A stretch of 64,000 nucleotides of DNA from Sporolactobacillus spathodeae (GTDB taxonomy: Bacteria; Bacillota; Bacilli; Bacillales; Sporolactobacillaceae), in assembly GCF_016908935.1 (NCBI RefSeq), contig NZ_JAFBEV010000006.1:1-64000 (forward strand), in the 5' to 3' direction. A program made the translations under genes and the position numbers. The notes under the pieces are model-generated. The model did not search any database. It saw nothing but the letters and a program-made list of their open reading frames with translations, and was not told where the DNA came from. This document shows, piece after piece, positions 52,054 to 60,782 of this stretch (position 1 is the first letter of the stretch; the number at the start of each line of letters is the position of its first letter).

Positions 52054-52578
52054 ATGAACGGATTTCAAATTTTTTTCGGCGATATTACGACTATCCACGC
52101 GGACGCAATTGTGAATGCTGCGAATACGACACTACTTGGAGGCGGTGGTGTCGATGGCGCGATCCACTGTGCGGCGGGGCCAGACTTACTCAAAGCATGT
52201 CGGACGCTTCATGGTTGCCAAACCGGTGAGGCAAAAATAACAAAAGGCTATCGCCTTCCGGCAACATACGTGATTCACACGCCAGGTCCAATTTGGCAGG
52301 GCGGCAGCTGCGGCGAAGCAGACTTGCTTAAGAACAGTTATCAAAACAGCTTGAAACTTGCGGAAGCGTATCATTGCCATACCGTTGCATTTCCTTCAAT
52401 CAGCACCGGTGTCTACCATTTCCCGTTAGAGAAGGCCGCGCCGATAGCTTGCCAAACGATACGTGATTTTCTCAAATCGTCCAAGCATGTGACCGAGGTT
52501 TTCATGGTTTGTTTCGATGATGAAACAAAAGCAGCCTATGAAAAAGCGGACGCCGCTATCCAGCAAATTGACGAATAG
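52054..52578 (+). CDS. Macro-domain ADP-ribose hydrolase (YmdB-like)
   Basis: This 174-residue macro domain binds ADP-ribose; relatives hydrolyse O-acetyl-ADP-ribose or reverse mono-ADP-ribosylation. The signatures are intact: [30 protein letters not shown], with catalytic Asn and Asp, and the later [21 protein letters not shown] lies eight bases before the ATG at 52054. It is monocistronic with a strong terminator. No ADP-ribosyltransferase is seen nearby. Confidence 0.9.
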   Translation: MNGFQIFFGDITTIHADAIVNAANTTLLGGGGVDGAIHCAAGPDLLKACRTLHGCQTGEAKITKGYRLPATYVIHTPGPIWQGGSCGEADLLKNSYQNSLKLAEAYHCHTVAFPSISTGVYHFPLEKAAPIACQTIRDFLKSSKHVTEVFMVCFDDETKAAYEKADAAIQQIDE

Positions 52579-52691
52579 CGAGCTTGAAATACTGCACATT
52601 TTTTAACGATTGATAGTAGAATAATTTGGTTTACCAAGTCCTCTGAACGATGGCGAAGCCTTCGTTTCTTTCACATTCTTAGCTGAGTAGC

Positions 52692-52733
52692 AAAAGACGG
52701 ATGCCACATAGAAAGTGGCATCCGTCTTTTTAT
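52692..52733 (+). terminator. Terminator downstream of the macro-domain gene
   Basis: A perfect sixteen-base stem AAAAGACGGATGCCAC/GTGGCATCCGTCTTTT. It is A-rich on the left, so it may act on both strands; a relic of the interspersed repeat lies on either side (52625-52680 and 52740-52805). Confidence 0.9.
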
Positions 52734-52739
52734 TTTTAA

Positions 52740-52810
52740 TCCGTTCGCTTGTCACGGACGTACCAAGAGGCGATCGAGCACATTGCTTTTTTGTCAAAAA
52801 AACAACATTC
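52740..52810 (+). repeat. Degenerate interspersed repeat, short subfamily
   Basis: CCGTTCGCTTGTCACGGACG, AAGAGGCGATCGAGCACATT and TTTGTCAAAAAAACAACATT match the copies at 33725 and 44965. Confidence 0.45.
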
Positions 52811-52836
52811 TATTCAAAAATAACTATTTTATAAAA

Positions 52837-53745
52837 TCAACAATCTTCGGTATGCGCTGCTGATAAAGCCAGCTCAACAGCACCATAAAGACTCGCATCC
52901 TTACCAAAAGACGAAAGGAATACTTCTGGAGGATACGGAACATTTTCTTTTAGTTTCTCAAGAATTTTTTGATGAATCGGTCCATTTGGGACAATCATTC
53001 CCCCTCCGAGCACAATCCGCTGCGGATTAAACGCAATCGAAAGGTTCGCCACTTGAAAACTAATTTCCATGCAAATTTCATCAATGAATTCTTGTTTGTT
53101 AGGATCGCCGCTACTCTCCTGAAAAAGCTGCTTTGTCGTCATCGATTGATTGAAAGCCACTGAAGCACGCCGCGATGCACCGGAACCCCCGGCAAATTCT
53201 TCGAACGATGCGTGTCCAGACTGGAAAGTCAATCTGTCCCTTCTATCGCGCATTAAATAACCAATCTCTCCCGCAGCACCATTATGGCCAGATAGCACGC
53301 GATCACCGACCGTGATACCGGCAGATATTCCCGTCCCAAAATTTAGATACAGGCCATAGTCCGTCTCTTTTAAATAGCCTTTCTTTAATTCTGCGAAAGC
53401 TGCGACATGAACATCATTTTCAATACGAACGGGCACATGAAATCTGTCTTTCATGTATTGGCGCAAATGGATGGATTCCATTCCTGGTAGATTCGGAATC
53501 ATCGTGATCGTGTCGCCGTCAACGACACCGCACATGGCTATGCCAATCCCGATTAAAGTTTGGTCTTGATACTCGGTAAGTAACACGTGAATATGACGCA
53601 TAACGTCTTCAAGAAGATCAGTCGCCTTTTTCCCTGAAGTCGGTACGCTTTTTCGAACAAGCATATTGCCGTGGTTATCCGCTACAGCAATACCGACGCT
53701 TGTTCCGCCAAAATCGAGGGCAATTAATATATTTTTTTCATTCAT
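52837..53745 (-). CDS. ROK family sugar kinase
   Basis: This 302-residue cytosolic kinase of the ROK family has the ATP phosphate loop ALDFGGTSVGIAVAD, the catalytic Asp block VRIENDVHVAAFAEL, and GAAGEIGYL. The zinc-binding CxCGxxGCxE motif found in most ROK proteins is absent; the equivalent segment reads TFQSGHASFEEFAGG. It probably phosphorylates a sugar or glycated compound taken up by the upstream APC permease. It is the last gene of the repressor-permease-kinase unit, 236 bp from the permease with a repeat between. AAGGTG precedes the ATG at 53745. Confidence 0.82.
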   Translation of the reverse strand: MNEKNILIALDFGGTSVGIAVADNHGNMLVRKSVPTSGKKATDLLEDVMRHIHVLLTEYQDQTLIGIGIAMCGVVDGDTITMIPNLPGMESIHLRQYMKDRFHVPVRIENDVHVAAFAELKKGYLKETDYGLYLNFGTGISAGITVGDRVLSGHNGAAGEIGYLMRDRRDRLTFQSGHASFEEFAGGSGASRRASVAFNQSMTTKQLFQESSGDPNKQEFIDEICMEISFQVANLSIAFNPQRIVLGGGMIVPNGPIHQKILEKLKENVPYPPEVFLSSFGKDASLYGAVELALSAAHTEDC

Positions 53746-53814
53746 TAAACACACCTTCTTTGTCTCTCTTTATTAAACAGGTTTATCAACCAAGTGCTCT
53801 GTCTTTTTTTCGAA

Positions 53815-53985
53815 AAATAAGGCGATGCCTAATCCCTTTTTCACAAAAAATTTACGCTCTGGTCGCTCGCTAGCCACGGTTAGGACGGGAACCTCCTTAT
53901 TCAGACGATAATCTGCGGGGTCCCCTCTGTCCTGCTCTTCCCGCAGGCGTCTCGCACCTGCGCTGCATTTTTCGCGCAAAGTTAT
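53815..53985 (+). repeat. GC-rich interspersed repeat inside the ROK operon
   Basis: GCTCGCTAGCCACGG, GGGAACCTCCTTATTCAGAC, ATCTGCGGGGTCCCCTCTG, CTCTTCCCGCAGGCGTCTCG: a full copy whose inner stem has changed on both arms (GGGAACC with GGGGTCCCC). It abuts the permease stop codon, so the co-transcribed message would carry it as antisense-oriented RNA. Confidence 0.75.
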
Positions 53986-55334
53986 CGGGTTTCTTTACCG
54001 GGAACAAATGGCCAATCATGATGACGGTGCGCCCAAACCAGAAAAACAAGTATGCCGATGATTGTCCAGATGACAGCAAGGCTGATCGCAGACCAACCGG
54101 ATGAATAGAACACATAACCCCAGCCAATAAACGCCAAAATGCTTGGGAGTGGATACAACCATTGTTTATAAGGTCGTTTTAAGTCTGGGCATCTTTTCCG
54201 CAGAACAGTCAGCGCAACAATTTGTCCCATGAATTGAACCACAATAATCAAGGCCATCAGCGCGTTAATAATCGTCGTTAAATCAAAGAAACAGCAGATT
54301 GCCATAATCGCGCCCATGATTAGAAGTGAAACATTAGGAAACTGATATTTAGGATGAAGCTGCGCGAATGCTTTGAAAAACAACCCATCCTTTGCCGCGT
54401 TATAAGGCAGTCTCGATGCGCCAAGCAGTCCAGTATAAACCGATGCAAAACAGGTCCAGATGATCAAGATGGTAATGATGACTGCTCCCGGTGTCCCCCA
54501 GATTTTCCCCATGAAAAGGGCACCGATATTTGTGCTTTTCATCGCTTCTCGCCACGGAACAACACCAATCACGCCCATATTCATTAAGAGGTCAATAACC
54601 GCAACGAGAATGATTGACAAGGTCACAACGCGCGGGATCGTCCGTCCGGGATTTTTCACCTCATCGCCAAGATAGCAGCTTGTAAAATAGCCGAGATAAT
54701 CATAAATCGAAATCAGCATGCCTGCGCCTAAACCTGTAAAGAAATTCGCGGCATGGAACGCATTCGCCGGAAAATCAAAAGCAAGATTTGGGTTAAAATG
54801 CGTCAGTCCGGTACCAATCATCAAGAGAACAGTCAAAATCATACCTGCCCATAGGATGATTGAAATTTTTGCGATTGACGCAATACGCCGATACAACAAA
54901 GCAATTGTTAGAATGGTTACAGCAACTGCAACCCATTTAATTTGAATATGTGTCATGTGCGGGAAAAAGTAGCTGAAGTAATTGGCCAGCCCTATCGCTC
55001 CCGTTGACATCGTCATCGGTGTCGCAATAATCGTCGACCAAATAAAGAGGAAGGGCATTAATTTTCCCGTTCTGAATTTAAATGCTTCACGCAAATAGAC
55101 GTATGTACCGCCTTCTCCCGGCAATGCGGCACCGAGTTCGCTCCATACCAGTCCATCAAGCAGAGCGAGGAGCGCGCCGACAATCCAGCCGAACATCGCT
55201 TGCGGTCCGCCCATCGTTGTCAAAATAATAGGTATTGTAATGAATGGGCCTGCGCCCATCATCTGTGACATATTAATTGCAGTTGCCTGAATGCCACCAA
55301 TACTACGTGTCAATCCATGCGTCGATTTTTCCAT
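53982..55334 (-). CDS. APC family permease
   Basis: This 450-residue amino acid/polyamine/organocation transporter has twelve membrane segments: N-terminal INMSQMMGAGPFITIPIIL, then WSELGAALPGEGGTYVYLREAFK and the FTSCYLGDEVKNPGRTIPR loop typical of the superfamily. It should import an amino-containing solute by proton or ion symport. It starts 12 bp after the ROK repressor gene, so the two share a transcript. Association with a ROK kinase suggests an amino sugar or glycated amino acid (inference). Confidence 0.85.
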   Translation of the reverse strand: MEKSTHGLTRSIGGIQATAINMSQMMGAGPFITIPIILTTMGGPQAMFGWIVGALLALLDGLVWSELGAALPGEGGTYVYLREAFKFRTGKLMPFLFIWSTIIATPMTMSTGAIGLANYFSYFFPHMTHIQIKWVAVAVTILTIALLYRRIASIAKISIILWAGMILTVLLMIGTGLTHFNPNLAFDFPANAFHAANFFTGLGAGMLISIYDYLGYFTSCYLGDEVKNPGRTIPRVVTLSIILVAVIDLLMNMGVIGVVPWREAMKSTNIGALFMGKIWGTPGAVIITILIIWTCFASVYTGLLGASRLPYNAAKDGLFFKAFAQLHPKYQFPNVSLLIMGAIMAICCFFDLTTIINALMALIIVVQFMGQIVALTVLRKRCPDLKRPYKQWLYPLPSILAFIGWGYVFYSSGWSAISLAVIWTIIGILVFLVWAHRHHDWPFVPGKETR

Positions 55335-55346
55335 TCTCCCAACCCC

Positions 55347-56423
55347 TTATTTAATCTGGCGATCGCTTATATAACGAAACAGTCCGGAAACAGCACCTTT
55401 TACTGATGCCCCTTCACCCAAATCAGAATATAAAATTTCAGTACTCAGCGGACTGAATCGGTCAACTTGTTTCTGTATGTCTGGAATCAGCGGACGAATC
55501 ACACGTTCAAAAGAACCGCCGATAACTACTTTTTCCGGATTCAACAGTGAGCACATATTGGCAATCATCACAGCAAGCTCTGTAACCAATTGGTCCCGAT
55601 CCACTGAAGATTGCGTCGATCCTTTTATGAGGGCAGTTAACCGCTTCTCACGTGTCCCATATCGACCGGATGCATAAACATCTTTTTTTTCTACATCTTT
55701 GTTCTCGAGTAGATAACCGATTTCACCGGCTGCCTGATCGGCGCCAATCACTAATTCACCATTGGCGATAATGGCTGAGCCAACGCCTGTGCCAATGGAT
55801 AAATAAAACAAATTATCAATTTGCTCCCCCGAATCGCCTTCACGCTCTCCCACTGCAGCTGCATTCACATCATTAATGACAAAAATTTCCCAGTCCCTTT
55901 CGACGGTCAGCGCGCGCACTAGATTCAGATTCTGCCAGCTCAGCGAGGGGGCATCAACGACTATTTGATGATCTTTAACGATCGACGGCACGGATACGCC
56001 AATTCCGAGTAATTTCTCTTTTTCTTCACCCAAAGTATCTAGAAAGCTGTCAATGATCCGTGGAATCGTCCGCAGATCACCCGAAAATTGAAAAATGTCC
56101 GATTGAATGATTTCCCCGCTGAAATCTGCCAAAGCAATTCGCGAATCTGTGCCTTGAAGATCAAGGCCGATACCGAACGCCGATCGTGGGTTGAACCCAA
56201 GCAATGTTCCTTTTCTGCCACCGTTAACAGTCGATGTACCGGACCCGATTTCAATCACAAAGCCGCTCTCTATTAATTCCGTTACAATCATTGATACAGT
56301 TGATCGGCTGAGCGACAGACTACGCGCAACCTCGGCACGGCTTACCGGTTGATGGCACCTGATCATATCCAAAATAAGTCGCCTATTGATCGTCCGGATT
56401 AGATCTGAATTTCCAATTTGCAA
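55347..56423 (-). CDS. ROK family transcriptional repressor (NagC/XylR type)
   Basis: This 358-residue protein has an N-terminal winged helix (VSRAEVARSLSLSRSTVSMIVTELIESG) joined to a ROK ligand-binding domain with FGIGLDLQGTDSRIALADF and GADQAAGEIGYLLE. The zinc cysteines usual in ROK regulators are missing (segment KKDVYASGRYGTREKRL). The start is TTG 56423, with GGAGG nine bases upstream. A ten-base perfect inverted repeat 20-50 bp before the start is the likely operator, implying autoregulation and control of the permease and kinase genes. Ligand unknown. Confidence 0.85.
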   Translation of the reverse strand: MQIGNSDLIRTINRRLILDMIRCHQPVSRAEVARSLSLSRSTVSMIVTELIESGFVIEIGSGTSTVNGGRKGTLLGFNPRSAFGIGLDLQGTDSRIALADFSGEIIQSDIFQFSGDLRTIPRIIDSFLDTLGEEKEKLLGIGVSVPSIVKDHQIVVDAPSLSWQNLNLVRALTVERDWEIFVINDVNAAAVGEREGDSGEQIDNLFYLSIGTGVGSAIIANGELVIGADQAAGEIGYLLENKDVEKKDVYASGRYGTREKRLTALIKGSTQSSVDRDQLVTELAVMIANMCSLLNPEKVVIGGSFERVIRPLIPDIQKQVDRFSPLSTEILYSDLGEGASVKGAVSGLFRYISDRQIK

Positions 56424-56443
56424 TCAATCACCCCTCCTATTTT

Positions 56444-56472
56444 TTAGTTTGTTTGGTTCTTGAACAAACTAA
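56444..56472. promoter_or_regulatory. Palindromic operator upstream of the ROK repressor
   Basis: TTAGTTTGTT (56444-56453), nine bases, then AACAAACTAA (56463-56472): perfect ten-base arms. The arms equal those of the Bacillus xylose operator xylO, which is bound by a ROK repressor, although xylO has a shorter spacer. Confidence 0.7.
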
Positions 56473-56695
56473 CTGATGTGCCAATTATAATATACCGATC
56501 TTGGATAAAAAAGTTTTGTGTCATATTATCTGACAATAAAAATCACTGCATATATTCTTGGAAAATACATGATTTTCCATTTCCTTATCACATTCCACAT
56601 CGCTGGCTATCTCTGAATTTTTTGTTGAAGCGCCTCTTTAGCGACAAAAATTTAATGGCACAAAATCACAGGCGTTTGATTCATTCACAATGATC

Positions 56696-56860
56696 AAAAA
56701 TGGCTCTGCCATGTCCTTTTTTCAACAAATGCGCTCCGGTCGCTCGCTTGCCGCGGGCGATCTGTGAGCCTCCTCAGACAGGCTGGGATCTGCGGGGTCT
56801 CACTTGGATCGCTTTTCCCGCAGGCGTCTCGCACCTGCGCTGCATTTTCTTATCTAGCGA
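56696..56860 (+). repeat. GC-rich interspersed repeat between the ROK operon and ltaE
   Basis: This full copy has left hairpin ATGGCTCTGCCATGTCC, GCGCTCCGGTCGCTCGCTTG, GTGAGCCTCCTCAGACAGG, ATCTGCGGGGTCTCACTTGG, CTTTTCCCGCAGGCGTCTCG. A second hairpin (GGCTCAGTC/GACGGCTGAGCC, 56943-56978) follows. No gene is seen in 56473-57024. Confidence 0.8.
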
Positions 56861-57024
56861 ATCCAAAGTAATCTTAACGATGACGATTCCTTAATACTCA
56901 ATTGCTTTGAAACTTTATACATTCTTAACGTATTAGAAAAAATGGCTCAGTCATGTCCTTGGGACGACGGCTGAGCCTTAGTTTTTCAGATAATAAATTC
57001 CGATGAATTCTTATGTGTCTTAAC

Positions 57025-57056
57025 GAAAAAAATAAACGCCGCGTATCGAATACGCG
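57025..57056 (-). terminator. Terminator downstream of ltaE
   Basis: CGCGTAT/ATACGCG with loop TCG is followed on the minus strand by GCGTTTATTTTTTT. Confidence 0.75.
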
Positions 57057-57081
57057 AACGTTCACTCGGATTGCTTTCGTT

Positions 57082-58134
57082 TTATTTTTCTACGGCGCTA
57101 AGCGATTTCGCACCCTTTTTCAACGCATCAATAAACGCGTCAACCTGATCTTCTTTTGTCGCCCATGACGTAACGAGCCGAACTGCAGTATGAGACACAT
57201 CGACTTTCTCCCAAGTGGCGAATGAAAAGTTCTTACGGAGCTGTTCAATCAATGAATTAGAAAAAATAGGGAAAATCTGATTGGACGCGGATTCTGTGAA
57301 AAAGCGATAGCCCGATTCACGAATGGCTTGTGCCAGTTTTGCCGCCATATGATTCGCGTGATCAGCTAATTGGTAATACAAATCGTCACGGAATAATTCA
57401 AGGAACTGGATGCCAATCACACGACCCTTTGCGAGGAGCGCTCCCTTTTGTTTGATCATATAGCGGAAGTCTTCTTTGAGTGCATCGTTGCAAATCACGA
57501 GTGCTTCGCCAAGGAGCGCCCCATTTTTCGTACCGCCAATATAAAAAGCATCAACGAGATCGGGCAGATCGCGGAGCGTTAAATTATTTTCCGACGACGT
57601 CAGTGCGGAACCGAGCCGCGCGCCATCCAGATAGAGAATCAGCTGATGTGCTTTGCAGAAAGCGTGCAGCGCTTCAATCTCCGCCTTTGTATAGACGCCA
57701 CCAATTTCGGTCGTGTCAGAGATATAGACCAGCTTTGGCTTCACCATATGCTCATCAGTATGCGTATCAAGCGCAGATTGAATGGCAGCTGGGTCCAGTT
57801 TCCCGCCCGGAGCGCCGGGAACGGCAATCACCTTATGACCCGTGGCTTCAATCGCGCCGGTTTCATGCACGTTAATATGGCCTGTCACGGCAGCAATCGC
57901 CGCTTCATGCGGCCGCAAAAAAGAAGAAATGGCAATCATATTGGTCTGTGTGCCGCCGACAAGTAGATGAATCGCTAAATCATCACGATTCAACAGCCGC
58001 TTGAATTGATCAATCGCGGCAAGTGAGAAGCGATCCTCACCGTAGCCGGTGTCTTGATCCATATTTGCCGCAGCGAGTGCGTCCATAATACGCGGATGCG
58101 CGCCCTCGCTATAATCATTTGTAAAACTGTACAT
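57082..58134 (-). CDS. ltaE: Low-specificity L-threonine aldolase
   Basis: This 350-residue PLP enzyme of the beta-eliminating lyase/threonine aldolase family cleaves L-threonine or allo-threonine to glycine and acetaldehyde. Key blocks are SFTNDYSEGAHPRIMDAL, GTQTNMIAISSFL, LYLDGARLGSAL, and the PLP lysine in YIGGTKNGALLGEALV. It is cytosolic. AGGGG precedes the ATG. It is monocistronic with its own terminator. Confidence 0.9.
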   Translation of the reverse strand: MYSFTNDYSEGAHPRIMDALAAANMDQDTGYGEDRFSLAAIDQFKRLLNRDDLAIHLLVGGTQTNMIAISSFLRPHEAAIAAVTGHINVHETGAIEATGHKVIAVPGAPGGKLDPAAIQSALDTHTDEHMVKPKLVYISDTTEIGGVYTKAEIEALHAFCKAHQLILYLDGARLGSALTSSENNLTLRDLPDLVDAFYIGGTKNGALLGEALVICNDALKEDFRYMIKQKGALLAKGRVIGIQFLELFRDDLYYQLADHANHMAAKLAQAIRESGYRFFTESASNQIFPIFSNSLIEQLRKNFSFATWEKVDVSHTAVRLVTSWATKEDQVDAFIDALKKGAKSLSAVEK

Positions 58135-58386
58135 GCCTGCCCCTGCCTCCGTTTCTCCTACCTAAAATTTTGACGAAAAAATTTTTTATTCTTTCTTTGA
58201 CTATAGCACAAACAAATTGTCGACGAAATGGATGAACGATTGCTTGCATGGAACAAGACCTTGTTATATTCAACTGTTTTTTTGGGCGAATTTTTATTCA
58301 AATCCCGCTATCGGCGTTCCGTCGACCGAGCAAGCGTCTGACTACCCAAAAGCATCAAAGCGGCTGTGAACGGAAAGCCATGAGAC
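58135..58386. other. Intergenic region upstream of ltaE, no gene seen
   Basis: It has a GC-rich patch (CGTCGACCGAGCAAGCGTCT, 58320-58340) that could be a relic of the interspersed repeat in minus orientation, but the match is too short to claim. No supported reading frame. Confidence 0.4.
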
Positions 58387-58430
58387 AAAAAGGATGCCGC
58401 AAGGTCGAATTGATTCGACTTATGGCATCC
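58387..58430 (-). terminator. Terminator downstream of the flavin reductase gene
   Basis: GGATGCC/GGCATCC plus inner GGTCGAA/TTCGACT form a long stem, followed on the minus strand by a T run. Confidence 0.85.
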
Positions 58431-58463
58431 ATTCATCCACTACCTCATTGAGAGACCGTTGAA

Positions 58464-58940
58464 TCAGCCGCCGTAATAGAACCCGGTTTCTTTCATCGTC
58501 AGCGGATCGCCTTCACGGTGAACACCAGCGTTTATTACTTCGCCAACATAAATAAAGTGATCACCCTTCTCGACTTTTTCCACGACTTTGCATTCGAAAA
58601 AGCTCAGCGCATCTTCAAAAATGGGGCAGCCTGTTTCCTTGAGATAGAAAGGATAGCCGGCCAATTGATTATCCTCCTGAGTAATCGACCGAAAGAAGGC
58701 CGTAACCATGTCTTTTTGTCCAGATTCAAGAATATTGACACTGAAGACACCCGATTGAGCAATTTCCTGCTGCGAGCGCGTTCCCGCTTTGACAGCTAGC
58801 GTTACGAGCGGTGGTTCAAATGACGTTTGCGTAAGAAAATTGCCAGCGAAAGCATTGACTCCAGCTTCGCCCTTCGTGCCAACCAGATAGAGTCCGTAAG
58901 TGATTCCGCGCAACGCGGTTTTTTTCGCCTGTTTATCCAT
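58464..58940 (-). CDS. Flavin reductase family protein
   Basis: This 158-residue split-barrel FMN-binding protein has LRGITYGLYLVGTKGEAGVNAFAGNFLTQTSFEPPLVTLAV and the characteristic GVFSVNILESGQ and ECKVVEKVEKGDHFIYVGEV. It should use NAD(P)H to reduce free flavin, supplying a monooxygenase or another flavin-dependent enzyme; no such partner is adjacent. GAAGGG lies twelve bases before the ATG. Confidence 0.87.
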   Translation of the reverse strand: MDKQAKKTALRGITYGLYLVGTKGEAGVNAFAGNFLTQTSFEPPLVTLAVKAGTRSQQEIAQSGVFSVNILESGQKDMVTAFFRSITQEDNQLAGYPFYLKETGCPIFEDALSFFECKVVEKVEKGDHFIYVGEVINAGVHREGDPLTMKETGFYYGG

Positions 58941-59234
58941 GTATTGTTAATTCCCTTCTATTCATTCACATTTTGGTCACAAATAGTATAGTGCAAAAAT
59001 GTGCTTTTTTCCAACAGGAAGCTGCCGCACAGTCACAGCATTATCCTAGGAAGAAATGAAATGATTCGGTGCAAATTTCTATAAATTAGGAGCAACTTTG
59101 GCTTGATTTAGTGCAATAATTAAATTTTTTTATGGGGATTTTTGACCTAACTTCTCAGATTCGGCCTAACTTTTCGTCGCTTCGGTCTAAAAATTCATTG
59201 GTTTAACTTAATTTTCCGTGAAAGGTAGTAGCAA
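58941..59234. other. AT-rich intergenic region, no gene seen
   Basis: The region between the divergent flavin reductase and gntR-like genes. It contains three degenerate direct repeats of a CGGCCTAAC/CGGTCTAAA-type word near 59145-59195, which could be binding sites, but nothing is certain. Confidence 0.4.
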
Positions 59235-59275
59235 TTGTTCTATCTGTTATATATAATATATAACAGATAGAACAA
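59235..59275. promoter_or_regulatory. 41-bp perfect palindrome, GntR operator
   Basis: The arms TTGTTCTATCTGTTATATAT (59235-59254) and its exact complement (59256-59275) are centred on base 59255. It ends just before the AAAAGGAG ribosome site of the gntR-like gene and contains TATATAAT-type -10 sequence at its centre. It is the likely binding site of that regulator. Confidence 0.8.
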
Positions 59276-59289
59276 AAGGAGTTGATGAG

Positions 59290-59688
59290 ATGCAGCTGTC
59301 CGTTGATTTTCATTCAGAGAAGCCGATTTACCAGCAGATTCGTGATGGTATTGTGACTGGAATCGCGTCGGGTACGCTTCAGGACGGTGATCCGTTGCCA
59401 TCGGTCCGCGCGCTTGGTATGGAGCTTGGCGTCAACCTGCACACTGTCAATAAAGCCTATAAATTGCTTCAATCCGAAGGTTTCATCGAGATTCAGCGTA
59501 GCCGGGGTACACAGGTCAAAGCAGGAAAAACAGCGCAAAATGCTGCAGAATTTCTGCAGACGTCAGGCAGCGCGTTGCGTGCTGTTCTCGCTGAAGCGAT
59601 GAGGCGCGGCATTGATCGCGCCGTTCTGCATCAGATGATTGACCATTTTTATGACCAATTGGAGGGAGAAAACCATGCTAAGCATTAG
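59290..59688 (+). CDS. YtrA-subfamily GntR transcriptional regulator
   Basis: This 132-residue regulator has only the GntR winged helix (PIYQQIRDGIVTGIASGTLQDGDPLPSVRALGMELGVNLHTVNKAYKLL) plus a short dimerisation helix, the YtrA arrangement. Such regulators usually repress an adjacent membrane-protein gene. GGAG lies eight bases before the ATG. Its 3' end overlaps the DUF5808-type membrane protein gene by 14 bp, and the 41-bp palindrome upstream suggests autoregulation. Confidence 0.9.
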   Translation: MQLSVDFHSEKPIYQQIRDGIVTGIASGTLQDGDPLPSVRALGMELGVNLHTVNKAYKLLQSEGFIEIQRSRGTQVKAGKTAQNAAEFLQTSGSALRAVLAEAMRRGIDRAVLHQMIDHFYDQLEGENHAKH

Positions 59689-60733
59689 CCATGCCTCGAT
59701 CATTACCTTCTGGACCCTTGCCGTGCTCTTCTGTATTCAGCCCTGGTTCTCAAGGAAGAATGTACTGTTCGGTGTTGTCTTTCCGGACGCAGCGGTTTGG
59801 CAGGCGCCCGTGCCGAAGCGTATCATCCGCCGCTATATTATCGGCACTGGCCTTGCCGCTGTGCTTCTTTTTATCGTGTGGATCGTCAGCTTTTCTAGGC
59901 TTGAAAGATCTATTTCCTTCAATCTTGCAATGGCTGCGCTACTGATTGGCGATTCTGCCTTTTTTGTCCTCGCCAACCGGCAAACGCGCACCTATAAGAA
60001 AGCAGTTGTCCCAGCTGACCGGCTGACAAATAAGATGATTATTGACACGACGCAAAGTGCGCATGAACCATTGATGCCACTCTCCTGGCTGCTGGCATTG
60101 CTTCCGCTGTTTCTCGCTACGATCGCTGTTGCTATTTGGGGCTATCCATTTATGGGATCCAATATTCCCACCCACTATGGGCTGACTGGTCCGGATGCCT
60201 GGACGCATAAGTCGCCGCTAGCCGTTATGCAGCCGCTTATTTTTGACGTGCTGTTGGTAATCATTATCTTATTCACACGTCGCGCGCCGGCCGCTGTGAA
60301 AGGAAATCCGAATGCCGCACCTGGTTATGCCCTTTATCGCAAGTGGTTGAATGGGCTGCTTATCCTGTTTGGGCTTGTGACAGAATTGCTGTTTTTCCTG
60401 ATGGAACTGAGTTTGATTCGGCCCATACACACGTACCTGGCACCAGCCTTGACTTGGGTATTTCCAGTGCTCAGTTCGTTTACACTCCTTTTGATCGCTT
60501 TTATGGCTTATCTTTTCTTCCGGATGGTTCGCGCGAAAGAAAGCAGCGGTCCAATTTTTGATAATGACAGGCATTGGATCTGGGGTCTCTTCTATTTTAA
60601 TCGGTCCGACCCGTCACTCTTTATTGAAAAGCGTATTGGCATCGGCTACACCGTGAACATGGCGCATCCGATCGCCTGGCTAATTCTTGTCGGCATTCTT
60701 GCTGCGGTCGTCATTTCCTCCATTTACCATTAA
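59675..60733 (+). CDS. DUF1648/DUF5808-type membrane protein
   Basis: This 352-residue protein has about eight membrane segments, an extracytoplasmic PTHYGLTGPDAWTHKSP block of the DUF1648 type, and a C-terminal WIWGLFYFNRSDPSLFIEKRIGIGYTVNM segment matching DUF5808. Related proteins are often next to YtrA-type GntR genes and may respond to envelope stress or lantibiotics (family context, not proven). GGAGGGAG precedes the ATG at 59675, which lies inside the gntR-like gene. Confidence 0.82.
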   Translation: MLSISHASIITFWTLAVLFCIQPWFSRKNVLFGVVFPDAAVWQAPVPKRIIRRYIIGTGLAAVLLFIVWIVSFSRLERSISFNLAMAALLIGDSAFFVLANRQTRTYKKAVVPADRLTNKMIIDTTQSAHEPLMPLSWLLALLPLFLATIAVAIWGYPFMGSNIPTHYGLTGPDAWTHKSPLAVMQPLIFDVLLVIIILFTRRAPAAVKGNPNAAPGYALYRKWLNGLLILFGLVTELLFFLMELSLIRPIHTYLAPALTWVFPVLSSFTLLLIAFMAYLFFRMVRAKESSGPIFDNDRHWIWGLFYFNRSDPSLFIEKRIGIGYTVNMAHPIAWLILVGILAAVVISSIYH

Positions 60734-60782
60734 AAAAGTGCCCAAATATTAGAAAAACCGATCCTGGCCCTTATTGGCAAAG

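Noticed and set aside
53815-53985. Insertion sequence between the permease and ROK kinase genes
   Set aside because: There is no transposase or terminal target duplication; the segment is a copy of the dispersed repeat.
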